Source: Multifurca ochricompacta
Lineage: Eukaryota; Basidiomycota; Agaricomycetes; Russulales; Russulaceae
Direction of reading: 5' to 3'
Assembly (NCBI GenBank): GCA_022496185.1
Contig: WTXG01000161.1
Location: 19,822-83,821 of the forward strand
Length of the DNA stretch: 64,000 bases
Part shown: piece after piece, positions 54,292 through 64,000 of the stretch
Numbering within the stretch: the stretch's first letter is position 1
How the letters are laid out: every line of letters starts with the position of its first letter
Translations under genes and position numbers: made by a program
Notes under the pieces: generated by a model
The model's input: the letters and a program-made list of their open reading frames with translations, nothing else
The model's database searches: none
Told to the model about the DNA's origin: nothing

Positions 54292-54648
54292 AGACATAGC
54301 ACATATCTGTACTAGATACAGTAGCCCACAAAACTGTTCCAATGTTTGGCAATCCTGGAGAGATTGACCTACCACACAATGAGAATAATTTCCAAAATTA
54401 GTAGAAATACGTAGATGATAGTGTAGCATCTAAGCTTCAATTAGAGCCTATACTAATGTCAATTGAGTCAGTGGTTCATGATATATAAAATGTTTTGTGA
54501 GACATTATCATTGGAACAGTTTTGTGGCCAACATGTGAGATGACAAAACCAGTATCTGGTGGTCATGGGAATGCATTGACAGTCATGTGACAATGTTTAA
54601 TAAGTTGAACACACACCAAATAATCATCAACAACACTTGCTTCTTACC
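54292..54648. other. Unassigned, probably 5-prime part of a decayed Tc1-like element
   Basis: AT-rich with no readable protein. It leads into the Tc1-like fragment. Confidence 0.35.
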
Positions 54649-54872
54649 ATGCATGCCCTCTCTGCTGCCAAAAGGACTCACATTGTCTCCCTCCTCACTT
54701 CAGGCAAATCTGCCCATAAAGTGTCAACTATGACTGGCCATGGCACTATTATCATCTCAAGATGGGTCATAAATACTGCCCTTACCATCCCAAGTCAAAT
54801 GGAGGGAGACCAAGGAAGCTGACAGAGAGAAATGCTCAGCATGCTGATGAATGCAGCCTGAGGTTTAGATAA
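54649..54872 (+). pseudogene. Tc1-like transposase, N-terminal DNA-binding fragment
   Basis: The ATG at 54649 begins MHALSAAKRTHIVSLL. A helix-turn-helix-like stretch (SGKSAHKVSTMTGHG) follows. After a one-base frame change near 54785 the text continues HPKSNGGRPRKLTERNAQHAD, matching the GRPRKL linker between the two HTH domains of Tc1/mariner transposases. It ends at TAA 54870-54872. The catalytic DDE domain is absent. Confidence 0.6.
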
Positions 54873-55589
54873 TGCAAACTACCTAGAATGGTAGTTATAA
54901 TTCAGTTATGTTGGTCAGAACTGAAGTGAACTCTACACTAAAAGCGTCCTTAAATACTGTAAATGAGTGTGTGTATAGTAACCAAGACAATAAAGGATTG
55001 TATCTAATCATGTAACATGTATTTTCAACTTTCGCATTTCAGCGTTTGACCTCACGTTTCGGCATTTCGTCACTTATCACTCCAGGCCTATACATATTAG
55101 GCTTCTCTTTTTATTTACATCTAGACTAGCAAGACTTCTAATGACGTAGCCCCTCCTTATCCACCTACATCTCCCACTGGTTTGCCCAGACTGCTCACCC
55201 CTCCATGATGTAGTTGTGACATAGCTATGACCCAGTCCTATCAGTCGTCATAGGCCTAGATAGTTATGTTAGATTACTGTCAATATCCCTGTATTTAAGG
55301 ACCTACCAGTTCACAGAGACAGACTAAGTCTGTTTTCCTGTGCCAATACAGGTGTTCCCTATCAGACAGAAACCTTGATTCCACTTGAGCCCCTAAGCCG
55401 TGCCTTAGGAGTCTTTGTCCCCAGTATCTAGTGACAAGACTGCGCGTCTCTGTCCAATTTCGACTCGCGTGCACGTCCGCTGCAACCTCCAGAGCTTGAA
55501 CAACTTGGTGATCACCTTGAAGCATTGACACTTGATTTAACCTCCTTGACACGAATTGACTTGCACACAGTTAGCACCTGGCTGTGACA
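54873..55589 (+). repeat. Degenerate LTR of family Y, probable 5-prime LTR of Gypsy-3
   Basis: The right end is GGCTGTGACA at 55589. The Y-family core is visible at about 55290-55345 (tatttaaggacc, agagacagactaagtctgtt, aatacaggtgt). The left end is not certain; TGTAACATG at 55011 is one candidate but lacks a matching flank. 54873-55010 shows nothing recognisable. Confidence 0.5.
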
Positions 55590-57135
55590 TTAGAACAGAC
55601 TTACAGACTTCACAGAAAACAGAACCACTCACCCAAAACTGCAAGGTGACCGACAACACGTCCCCTTGCACAAACCCGGAACAATCACATTGTATTCGGC
55701 ACGCGAACCCCAGACCCCTTCGACCTCCTCGGCCTCCTCGACAGATGACGAATCCCTTGACTACCAGTCACCAGAACAAAACCTACCAGAACAGTCAGCC
55801 AGACAAAGATTTGGAGATGTACCATTTGAAAACCAAAATCGCTTTGCATTACTCGCAAGCGATTCCCCTGCTGAAAGCCCCCAAACCAAAACCCCCACAG
55901 CACCTCTCCCATCCAGACTTCCACCCCTTCTTGAAGAAATGGCCACCATTACACTCACCGAACCAGGACGAACACATACCCAACTCAGTCATACCACGAG
56001 ACAACCAAAGAATGACCCTCTTAATTTAGGAGGCCCACCAGGAGGAAACCCAGGTGGACACCCTGGAGGAGATCCAAACAGGCACCCAGGAGGAAACATA
56101 GGCGGAAATCCAGGAGGAAACCCTGGAGGGAATCCAGGAGGGAACCCTGGAGGAAATCCAGGAGGAAACCCTGGAGGGAATCCAGGAGGAAACCCCCAGG
56201 GAGCTCCCGTCCCAATGCCACAGGGAGGATGTATGGAAGGAGCCCCTCCCTCTTATTTTGACGGCGACAGGGCCCACGCGAAATGATGATTCGCCTTGCT
56301 CGAACTCCACTTTGCCCTTAATGTGTTCGTGCCCCTAGTCCAGAATGAGCGATCCAAGGTGGCCTACACGTTAGGAATAATCCGAGGTCCAAAAGTAGAT
56401 TGATGGGCGGAGGAACAAGTATACTGGCTGGCCAACATTAACGCAGGACAAATCAGAGTTGTAAATGTGTGGGAAACATTCTGGCAAACATTTCTTGCCG
56501 CATGGACAGATGTCGCAGCAGGACAAAAAGCATTACAAGTGCTTGAAAAATTACAAATGAAGGAGGGAAATATTGATGACTATATTGCCGAATTCCGCAA
56601 CTTAGCAATTCGGGCCGGACTACACATTGACGACACAGCCACACAACAATACTTCTATCGCGGCTTACCAACCCAATTGGTTGCGACAATACTGACACAA
56701 GATCAGCCGGAAAATTTCAAAGAAGCATCAGCATCTGCTTGATGTCACCATGCAAATTGGGTTTTTATGAAAAGCCTAACTAGGAATAAAACAGTCACTA
56801 CCCCATCACCTCGGGGAAATAAGTTCACATTCTATCGCAAAAGGACCCAAATGCAATGGATGTGGATGTGGTTAGGAAAGCAACTACCACGGAGGAAAAG
56901 GAACAGTACCAAAAGGAAGGATGATGCTTTGAGTGTGGACGACAAGGGCATTTGGTTTGAGATTGCCCCAATAGAAAACCCCAATCAAGCCCAAATAGCT
57001 CAGCCCGGACCGCCACCATCTCAGAAGTCCCACCCACAACTGCAGCGGTACCCAATGGATCTAATGGAACGCCTGCAACTTCCCCAGTGTCAGTCACCCC
57101 CACCATCAGCATGTCGACACTCACCACAGTCCTAA
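55590..57135 (+). pseudogene. Gypsy-3 gag
   Basis: No upstream ATG is clear; one at 55939 (MATITLTEPG) is in frame. A Gly-rich tract of GGNP repeats runs 56030-56200. The capsid-like region reads SYFDGDRA, then after TGA 56284-56286 FALLELHFAL and, after another TGA near 56401, WAEEQVYWLANINAG, LEKLQMKEGNIDDYIAEFRNLA and QYFYRGLP. A knuckle CFECGRQGHLV*DC lies near 56925-56965 with a TGA where Arg is usual. Confidence 0.75.
56035..56202 (+). repeat. 12-bp minisatellite encoding Gly-Gly-Asn-Pro
   Basis: About eight near-perfect units of ggaggaaatcca/ggagggaaccct in frame, preceded by more diverged units (GGHP, GGDP). It expands the gag linker. Confidence 0.88.
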
Positions 57136-57736
57136 AGACAATGACAGATGAGCAACGTCTTGAGCTGCAAGACCAATTCAAAGGAAACGAGGATTTTTAT
57201 ATCGCCTGAATGACGCAGCCTTCATTCAGGCTCTAGTCTCACACCATGTATTTAGATCACCACTCAAATCAATGAAATTGTTTGTTCCCTTACATGGAGT
57301 GAATCGAAAGGCCACAATAGAAGCACTAGTGGACAGTGGTGCAACCGAGAATTTTATCAGCTACTGAGCAGTAATCAAATATCGACTCCCCATAAAACGA
57401 TTAACAATTCCCAAGAAGTTACAAAACGTGGATGGCTCTCCTAATGCTACAAACAAAATAGATCAATGCGTGGATCTCCTTATTACCACTGCAAAAAACA
57501 CCCAATGACACTGATTCTATATAGCATCCATTGGAATAGACGATATGATCCTTGGATATCCATGGTTTGTGGCTAGCAACCCCAGTATCAATTGGACCTC
57601 AGGACAACTTGCGCAGTCAATTTCCTTCACTGTACCAGATGAACAGATCTCCTGCCTTAATATTGCACAGGAATTGGCCATCAAAGTGAAAGATAAGACA
57701 GAAAGATCTTGGGATCAGATCGTACCACAGGAGTAT
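57136..57736 (+). pseudogene. Gypsy-3 protease
   Basis: The retroviral-type aspartic protease core EALVDSGATENFIS lies near 57325-57362, with a TGA just after (SY*AVI), and the second motif ILGYPWFVASNPSINW near 57548-57595. The sequence is cut at QEY by the Gypsy-2 LTR. Confidence 0.8.
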
Positions 57737-58315
57737 TGTTACGTCCAGTGTGGGACGTTCCGCACGACTTGTGCAACAGCGTTGATCAAGGGTTTCAGAT
57801 AAGAGATCAATAAGACCTCTTGGAGTTAAGGGGACGAGTCAAAGTCAAAGGGGCTGTTCCCTAAGACGATGTTAAGTAGAAAGTGCCAAAAGCACTGAGG
57901 CAATCGAGTCAAAGGATTCAAGGGGAAGTCCGAAAGACAAACACTGATGTATTCAATAAGTGGAGTCTGAAGTCTACAGTGTAGCTAGGATGGACTTATA
58001 TACGTAAACAGGCAGGCGTCTATAGATAAAGATAATGGGGTCATGTGGGCCCAAAGATATGAAAGCAGAGGGCATAAAGCCTGGCTTCTGATAGGGAATT
58101 AAGTAAATGTCCGATCATAGAGATAAGGAGATAAGAAAAGGTAATCATAGACAAACAGTAGGTATACAAGTCCAAACAACAGTCACAGGGATGGAAGCAA
58201 CGCATGTGAGGGGTCCCAGGAGGGAGACGTGATGAGAAAGTGAAGTGTCGGTGGACAAGTGGGGTCCCTGCTAGGAAGGGTGAAGAAAATAGGGCTGCTA
58301 GGCCCTGTTTGTAAC
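57737..58315 (-). repeat. Gypsy-2 3-prime LTR
   Basis: 579 bp, TGTTACGTCC..GTTTGTAACA; closest to solo LTR Z. Confidence 0.9.
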
Positions 58316-58412
58316 ATCACCCTCCCTTCTGGCTCGAGCTGACCCAGCTAGAAACGCGCACCATCGTCATCCTGCACCAAATCCACATAATCATCTGCCA
58401 GGTTTCAATCCC

Positions 58413-58802
58413 CTACGGTGTATGTTTCGTCTGCTGCACATTGGTGTGTGCGCAGAAAGCCGTATGGGCCACATCATCCACACTGGCGACACAGGTCGTA
58501 GACTGGACAGTCAAGCTCGTGATGTCCCGCATTGTGTCGCAGACACTTTCCACACCATCCTGAAGGGTTGACAATGGTGGGAGTGACACCCAGACATCGG
58601 AATATGCAGAACCGACTCCAATGGAGGTTGCTTTGGCAGTGACGGCACCATTTGCAGTTGAGGGGGCAGTTCCAGCTAATATGATACTTGCTGTCACATT
58701 GCCAGCAAGTCTCCCCTCGGGGGTTCTCATGCATCCGTGGCATCTCGAATCAGTTGGCAGCAGTTGTGGTGCCGCTCCTAGCGATCGTGGGGGAGGGGTC
58801 AT
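58413..58802 (-). pseudogene. Gypsy-2 ORF4 homologue: zinc-knuckle protein, frameshifted
   Basis: The knuckles CWQCDSKYHISWNC, CRHCQSNLHWSRFC and CGKCLRHNAGHHELDC are conserved with Gypsy-1 ORF4, as is the end CPVYDLCRQCG. The region between the ORF3 TGA and the knuckles differs by two bases in length from Gypsy-1. The start is in another frame as a result. Confidence 0.7.
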
Positions 58803-59537
58803 GCATAAGTATCAGTGTACCTCTCAGCGATTGTCTGATATGCGTCCCCTATCTCCAGCCTCTTCTGAATCTCCATCAACTCCTGCTCCACTTGGAACAT
58901 GCCCCTCGTGAGCCTTGTCATTTGCTTTGCATACTCCTTGTACTGGGTATTGAGTGTGGTGTGAAGCGTAAGGGTCTTCCGCAGTCTCATTACTTCAGCT
59001 TTGAGACGCGGGAGTCACATGTCATTCAACACCTTGTCAATTGCAAATGCCTGGGGGTCGTCGGCCGCGAGGTGTCCCAACTGTTCATCACTCATTGTGT
59101 GGTGAAGACGGCCTGTGTATCGTTCCTCCAAGTAAACTGGGGCCCCATAGACAGGCCCATCCTTTTCATACACCCTGCGACATCCATCCCTCCATTGGTG
59201 TAAAATATGTACTTAGCTATGACCTTTTCTCTGTCGGCCATGGTAATTCAAGGGGGAAATACATCGAGGAGTTTGGGTTATTGGCAAAGAATGGGAACTC
59301 AGGTACGTCATCGTCCTGGTCCATGTTGAGGAGGTTGTTAGGGTGGGGTTCTTTGGAATGGGTGAAGTCGTCGTTGGGATTGGGTGACTGGTTCTTGATG
59401 CATTCTTCAGCAGCTTCATAGTTGATGGGAGAGGAGGGACGAGTGGAGGGGTGAGCGGAAGGAAAGGCTTCTACAACCACAGTAGTGGCGGTGAAGGCGT
59501 CAATGGCAGCAGAGGCAGCAATGAAGGAAGAAGACAT
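58799..59537 (-). pseudogene. Gypsy-2 ORF3 homologue
   Basis: The ATG at 59537 begins MSSSFIAASAAIDAF. It shares with Gypsy-1 ORF3 the segments PSAHPSTRPSSPI, YEAAE, KNQSPNPNDDF and NNPNSSMYFPLE. After frame changes near 59160-59240 it also shares YLEERYTGRLHHT and the helical C-terminus ending ERYTDTYA before the same TGA. Most differences in the C-terminus are conservative. One TGA/TCA-type change near 59010 (NDM*LPRL) breaks it. Confidence 0.68.
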
Positions 59538-59611
59538 ATTGTTATGTGGTTAGGACATTGCTGGTGAAGCGTTGTTCTGGGGGAAAAGTCGGGAGCCTGC
59601 TCTCCTTTTAA

Positions 59612-62600
59612 CTATTCTTGGGTGCCTGGGGATGTCGTAAGTGGAATGCCATGATCAGGTCCAGGGCAAAGATATTCCCAGCTGGTTCCCATGAATTGTC
59701 AGAGTCTGGGAATCCCTTCCACTTAATCAGGTAGTGCAGCTTGCACCCTCGGCCTCAATAAGCAGAGTTTATAATCTGCTCCACTTCCCATTCTGCTTCT
59801 CTGTCAACTAATTCCGGTGGAGGTCTTGGGAAGTTCTCCCCATGAATGGACGTTTCCTTGTATGGTGTCAGGAGCTTCGCATGGAAGACTGGGTGGATCT
59901 TCCATGTGGGGGGAAGTTTGAGTTCATATGACATGTCCGATAACTTCCTTGTGATTCTGAAAGGCCTGTGACGTCAGGGTGCCAGTTTAGCTGTGGGGTG
60001 TGATGTGTGGATGTGCTTCCCTTCCAGCCAAACCTGTTCATTGGCTTGATAAGGTGTGAATTTGAGGGTTTATCTGATAAGGTCCATTGCGCCTTTAACA
60101 GGTTTTCATTGGCGGATTTCCAGATCTCATCCCATTGGTTAAGTCGCTGTGAGGTTGTGGGGACATTTGTAGGCTTATCAGTCCATGTGGTGTGTGGTAC
60201 CCAGCCCATGATAAGGGAAAATGGGGGGTCTTTGTTGTGCCGTTGGGCCAGGAGTTATGCGCAAACTCTGCTGTTGCCAGCCAGTCCGCCCAGTCATCCT
60301 GTCATCTGTTGCACCAGAATCGGAGGTATTGCTCCAGCCATTGATTGGTATGCTCTGACTGTCCATCCATTTGGGGTGGTAGCTGTTGAAATGTTTTGCT
60401 GTATGTCCAGAACCTTGCATAATGCTCTGGCAAACGTTGAGGTGAAGTGTGGGTCTCGGTCAGAGATGATCTTTTCTGGGAGACCATAATGCGGTAGACA
60501 TGGTTGAGATAGAGGTTGGCCACTCCTTCAGCTGTGATGGACTCCTTGCATGGTATGAAGAGCGCTGCTTTGGAGTAGTCATGGTCTGTGATAGTTAAGA
60601 TGGAGTCAAAGCCTTTAGAGTTGGGCAGTTTGACTATGAAATCCATGGCAATCGTCTGGAATGGCAGAGACGCAGTGGGGGTGATGGGAAGCATCACTGG
60701 AGGATGCGGGTGCATGTTTACTTTATTAGCCTGGCAGTCTGCGCATCCCTTCATGTAGTCCTCAACGTCTTTTTTCATGTTGGGCCACCAGTAGTCACGC
60801 TTGGCAAGAGCGTAAGTAATTGGCAATGCCTGGGTGACCAGCAGAAGGGAGGTCGTGGTGAAAGTGAATCACCCCCCTCTTAATGTTGTCGCCACCGGTG
60901 ACAACAAGTCGGTCTCCATCTTTCCACCAGAGACTGTTAATCTCTTTCAGGTTATGTGTATCAGCCCATGAGCGGCATAGTTCTGGGTTCATGTTTGTGA
61001 GACTTGTGCCCATAGATCCATATCATGAAGGCTGACTACGGCTGTCTTTGCAAACACCTCTTCTGGGAGGACGGTTACGTGGTCATTGTCATCTTCCCCA
61101 GTGTGCATGTCTGGCCTTCATGATAGTGCATCTGCTCGCACATTTTGACTTCCTGCAATGTGCTTCAGGGTGAAGTCGTACTCCTCAAGCTCTAGGACCT
61201 CTCTCTATGCGTCGGCTGATCTTGTGGGGCTCTTTCCAGTCAACAGGTTCGAATGATCAGTGTAGATGACTGTTTATAAGGATTCCCCACAAGATATGGC
61301 CGCCAATGTCGTAGTGCTTGACTATGGCTAGGAGTTCCCGGTCCCAAATGTCGTAGTTCTGCTTGGTGGATGAGAAGTTTCTGAGTAGTATGCCACTGGG
61401 TGAAGTGCTTGTAAATTGGTCCCTTTGATACAACACTGCCCCATTCGCGAAGTGGGAGGCGTCCACTTCTAACTCGAAGGGGCGACTCAGGTCAGTTGGA
61501 TAAGTACTGGTTCTGAGCCAACCAGGTCTCTAATCCGCTCGAACGCTCGTTGTTGTTTGGTGCTCCAATGCCATGACACATCCTTTTTCAGGAGGTTGTT
61601 TAAGGGTCGTGCGATGCCCGAGAATCCTCTAACAAAACGCCAGTAGAAGTTACAGAATCATAAAGGATTGGACATCCTTGACACAGGTTGGCATCAGCCA
61701 TTCCCGAATCCCTTGTACCTTGACGGTCCATACACACTCGTCCTCCTCCAGGATCACTCCAAGTACTCGACGCTTTGCTGTTCAAAGGAGCATTTTGCAG
61801 GTTTGAGGTACAGATCATGTTCGTGCAATATCTCTAGCACCTGATGTACTTGTTCTCGGTGGTGATTCAAATCGTTGGCAGTGGTGACCAGGATGTCATC
61901 CATGTAGACTACCACTTCACTGGTGAGGATGAGGTCTCAGAAGATGTGATTCATCATGGATTGGAATGTCACCAGTGAATTTGTAAGTCCGAAAAACATG
62001 ACATTCAGTTCAAACAATCCTTGGTTTGTTTTGAATGCCGCCTTGCACTGGTCACCTTCCTTGATTCTAACATTGTTGTAACCCCAGCGTACATCCATTT
62101 TTGAAAAGAGGGATTTATCCCACATGGTGTCGATGAGTTCAGAAATGAGGGGCAGGGGATAGGCGTTCTTTACAGTATACATATTGATTTTCCGGTAGTC
62201 CTGGACTGGTCGCAGCTTGCCGTCCTCTTTTTTGATGAAGAAGAAGGGTGAGGCATACTGCACTTGGACAAATGTATCCCTTGGCTAAGTGTTCTTCGAG
62301 GAATTCAGTAAGTGCCACCTGCTCGGTTTGGGACAGGATAGACTTTGCAGTCTATAGCAGCTGGCGTGTCTGGGAGGAGGTCAATGGCATGGTCCCATGG
62401 TCGCTCTGGGGGAAAGCGATGTGATTCTTCCTCAGAGAATACCTCCAGTGCCGCTGATAGACACTTGGCACTACGTCATGGTAAGTCTTTCAGCTTGTCC
62501 CTGCATGGCCTTCTGGGCCAGTTCTGATGCTTTGGTGACATAACATTGACCAGGGTCATCCCCTTCTTCTGTTCGTGTAGTCCTGATTACTGGATGCCTG

Positions 62601-63070
62601 ATCATAATCGTAACCCAGCGAGTGATAATGGTTGGGTACGAGTCCTTATCCATGGTCGCATCAGCCCAGTTAATCTTTGGTTCGAAAGCCGCAAGCCATG
62701 GATATCCCAAGATAAGATCTTCTCCTAATCCGTAATTAAGAAGCGAATGACCTTCGTTGTTTCTCCAACCTGGACTTTAGGTCCGTGTAGTGGGTGATCT
62801 TTCCGCACGATTGGCTGTTCCATCAATATTCCAAATGTTCTTTTCCTGGGGAAGTGCCAGCCTTCCCAGACCCATTGTTCTGATTAGTCGTGGATGAATG
62901 AAATTGTCTGTGGCTCCAGAGTCCACTAAGATATCTCGGTCGGCCGTCCTCTGTGTAGTTTCAAAATGAACTGGTATTTTTAACGACTTGAATCGACTAG
63001 CATACACAGAGGTGACATGGAGTGCTCTTGCCCAGGCCGATGGGTTTGAGCCTAACAAAAATCCTTTTTC
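59612..63070 (-). pseudogene. Gypsy-2 pol: protease to integrase with chromodomain
   Basis: Protease ILVDSGATDNFIHP near 62910; reverse transcriptase start [18 protein letters not shown] near 62200 and [15 protein letters not shown] region near 61900; RNase H EVDASHFANGAV-like near 61450; integrase KRDYWWPNMKKDVE and AMDFIVKLP near 60650. A chromodomain remnant (YLIKWKGF, NSWEPAG) lies near 59690-59740. Numerous single-base indels break the frame. It keeps Arg codons where Gypsy-1 has TGA. Confidence 0.85.
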
Positions 63071-64000
63071 GCAAATGCTTTTCTACCAAAATGGCGCACT
63101 TCCTCACTCTCTTTCATCATATTAGCCCATATATCCTGGGCTTTCTCCTCTTTGATCTTGTCCACGGTGGGGGGTTATTCTGAGCAGGGCTTTCTGGTGT
63201 GACGGTTGCCGTGGCGGCATACCCCTTCTTGGGACAATCCGAGACATATGTCCTAATGCTCTGCAGCGAAAGCATCGCCTTCCTTCATTAAGTCTGCCGC
63301 TCATCTCTGTGAGTGCTGCCCAGCTCGGGCTCGATCCACAGAGGTATCCATAGCATTTGGATCCCGCTGGGTATGCTGGGCAGGTTTTACTCCGAAGGCA
63401 GCCTTCCACTGATCTCGGGTTTTCCCTTCTTGGTATCGACTCCAAATCGTGTCTGGAAGTCCAGTAGTCTTGTTGCTGCCAGGGCAGCATCAACCCAAGT
63501 GTCCCAATCATGAGGATGATGGAACTGTATAATGTTTTTGACTAGTGGGTTGGGTAGTCCTTGCGAGAAGAGGTCTAGTGTGGCCTCCTCATCTGTGTCG
63601 TAGCCGGCTCTATTGGCCAGACTTCTGAACTTGGCAACATATGCATCTAATTCGCCTTTCTCCATTCTGAGGGATTTCAACTCCTGGGCTGCCTTCTGCT
63701 TGGCCTGCCTGTCTGTGAAAGCATCTTTGAACCTCTCGGCGATGGTCTCCCAAAGGCCTTCGCTTGTGGTACGACGCCCTCTTTCAACCTGTTCGTTCAA
63801 CCACTCCAACTGTTCCATGGTCCAGTCGTCCACCATCTCCTCAAATTAGGAGAGGAACAGATTGGCACGCTGGAACGGGTTGACAATCTGTGGGACATCA
63901 TGGTTGAAGTTCTTGAAGGTCATGAATGTCATGAACTGACACCCTAGAAAACCTCCTGACCCCAGAAATCCTCAAGACACTCCAGAAAGACCTTGTAAAA
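63071..64000 (-). pseudogene. Gypsy-2 gag, partial
   Basis: The capsid-like region (MEQLEWLNEQVERGRR, WETIAERFKDAF, LRMEKGELDAYVAKFRSLANRAG) is followed by a knuckle CFRCRALGHMSR and a decayed tail. The N-terminal part is outside the window. It is homologous to Gypsy-1 gag at 23590-24400. Confidence 0.8.

Larger units (their letters stand above)
55590..57736 (+). mobile_element. Gypsy-3: decayed Ty3/Gypsy element, gag to protease, cut by Gypsy-2
   Basis: Plus-strand coding remnant directly after an LTR of family Y. It contains gag with a Gly-Asn-Pro repeat, a retrotransposon capsid region, a CCHC knuckle and a protease, then breaks off at 57736 where the Gypsy-2 LTR begins. The rest would lie beyond the window. 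Many stops and frameshifts show that it is old. Confidence 0.8.
57737..64000 (-). mobile_element. Gypsy-2: chromovirus, truncated by window end
   Basis: The 3-prime LTR is at 57737-58315 (left flank agtat; the right flank is beyond the window), preceded on the coding strand by the polypurine tract agaagggagggtga. The internal order is as in Gypsy-1: ORF4, ORF3, pol with chromodomain, gag. Every coding part has frameshifts, so it is older or more decayed than Gypsy-1. Confidence 0.9.

Overview
The window looks like nuclear DNA of a filamentous fungus, most likely a basidiomycete (inference). The host genes carry many 52-158 nt introns with GT..AG ends, one encodes a protein with a Crinkler-type header, and about three quarters of the window is fungal-type LTR retrotransposon. 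No prokaryotic operons, CRISPR arrays or rRNA genes are seen.

Region 1 (1-15.5 kb) is the gene-bearing part. It holds a three-exon alpha/beta-hydrolase on the minus strand (2835-4054). Next is an eight-exon Crinkler-header, nuclease-like and protein-kinase gene on the plus strand (5561-8376), followed by a short unrecognised open frame (8650-8976). Last is an eight-exon Jen1-type monocarboxylate transporter on the minus strand (12693-14767). All three main gene models close in frame after splicing (356, 807 and 485 aa). A diverged direct duplication (about 706-2450 and 10129-12510) lies on both sides of the hydrolase and kinase genes. Its second copy carries an insertion with a tRNA-like sequence.

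Region 2 (15.5-53.0 kb) is a nest of transposons that can be unpacked from target-site duplications. An old Copia element (Copia-B, minus) was hit by Copia-C (15984-41378, TSD tgctt). Copia-C was in turn hit by a gypsy LTR (16330-26284) that was itself split by a full chromovirus, Gypsy-1 (16851-26212, TSD gcgtc). Copia-C also took Copia-D (27791-34270, plus, TSD cagag), a non-autonomous hAT-like element (35830-37256, TSD gaagacac) and a 908-bp solo LTR (39991-40898, TSD gttag). Gypsy-1 carries three more solo LTRs. To the right, Copia-B fragments are further split by solo LTRs and a second hAT-like element with a large fold-back core. A complete Copia-A (46473-53023) follows.

Region 3 (53.0-64.0 kb) holds LTR remnants, a Tc1-like transposase fragment, a decayed plus-strand gypsy element (Gypsy-3) and a minus-strand chromovirus (Gypsy-2) that runs off the window.

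The most unusual content is a pair of extra reading frames downstream of pol in both chromovirus copies. One encodes a 244-aa protein with a helical C-terminus, the other a protein with three or four CCHC-type zinc knuckles, and they are joined in frame across a TGA in Gypsy-1. Gypsy-1 also shows an 11-nt match that predicts Tf1-type self-priming. The three Copia families share a half-tRNA-iMet primer site and a conserved leader hairpin.
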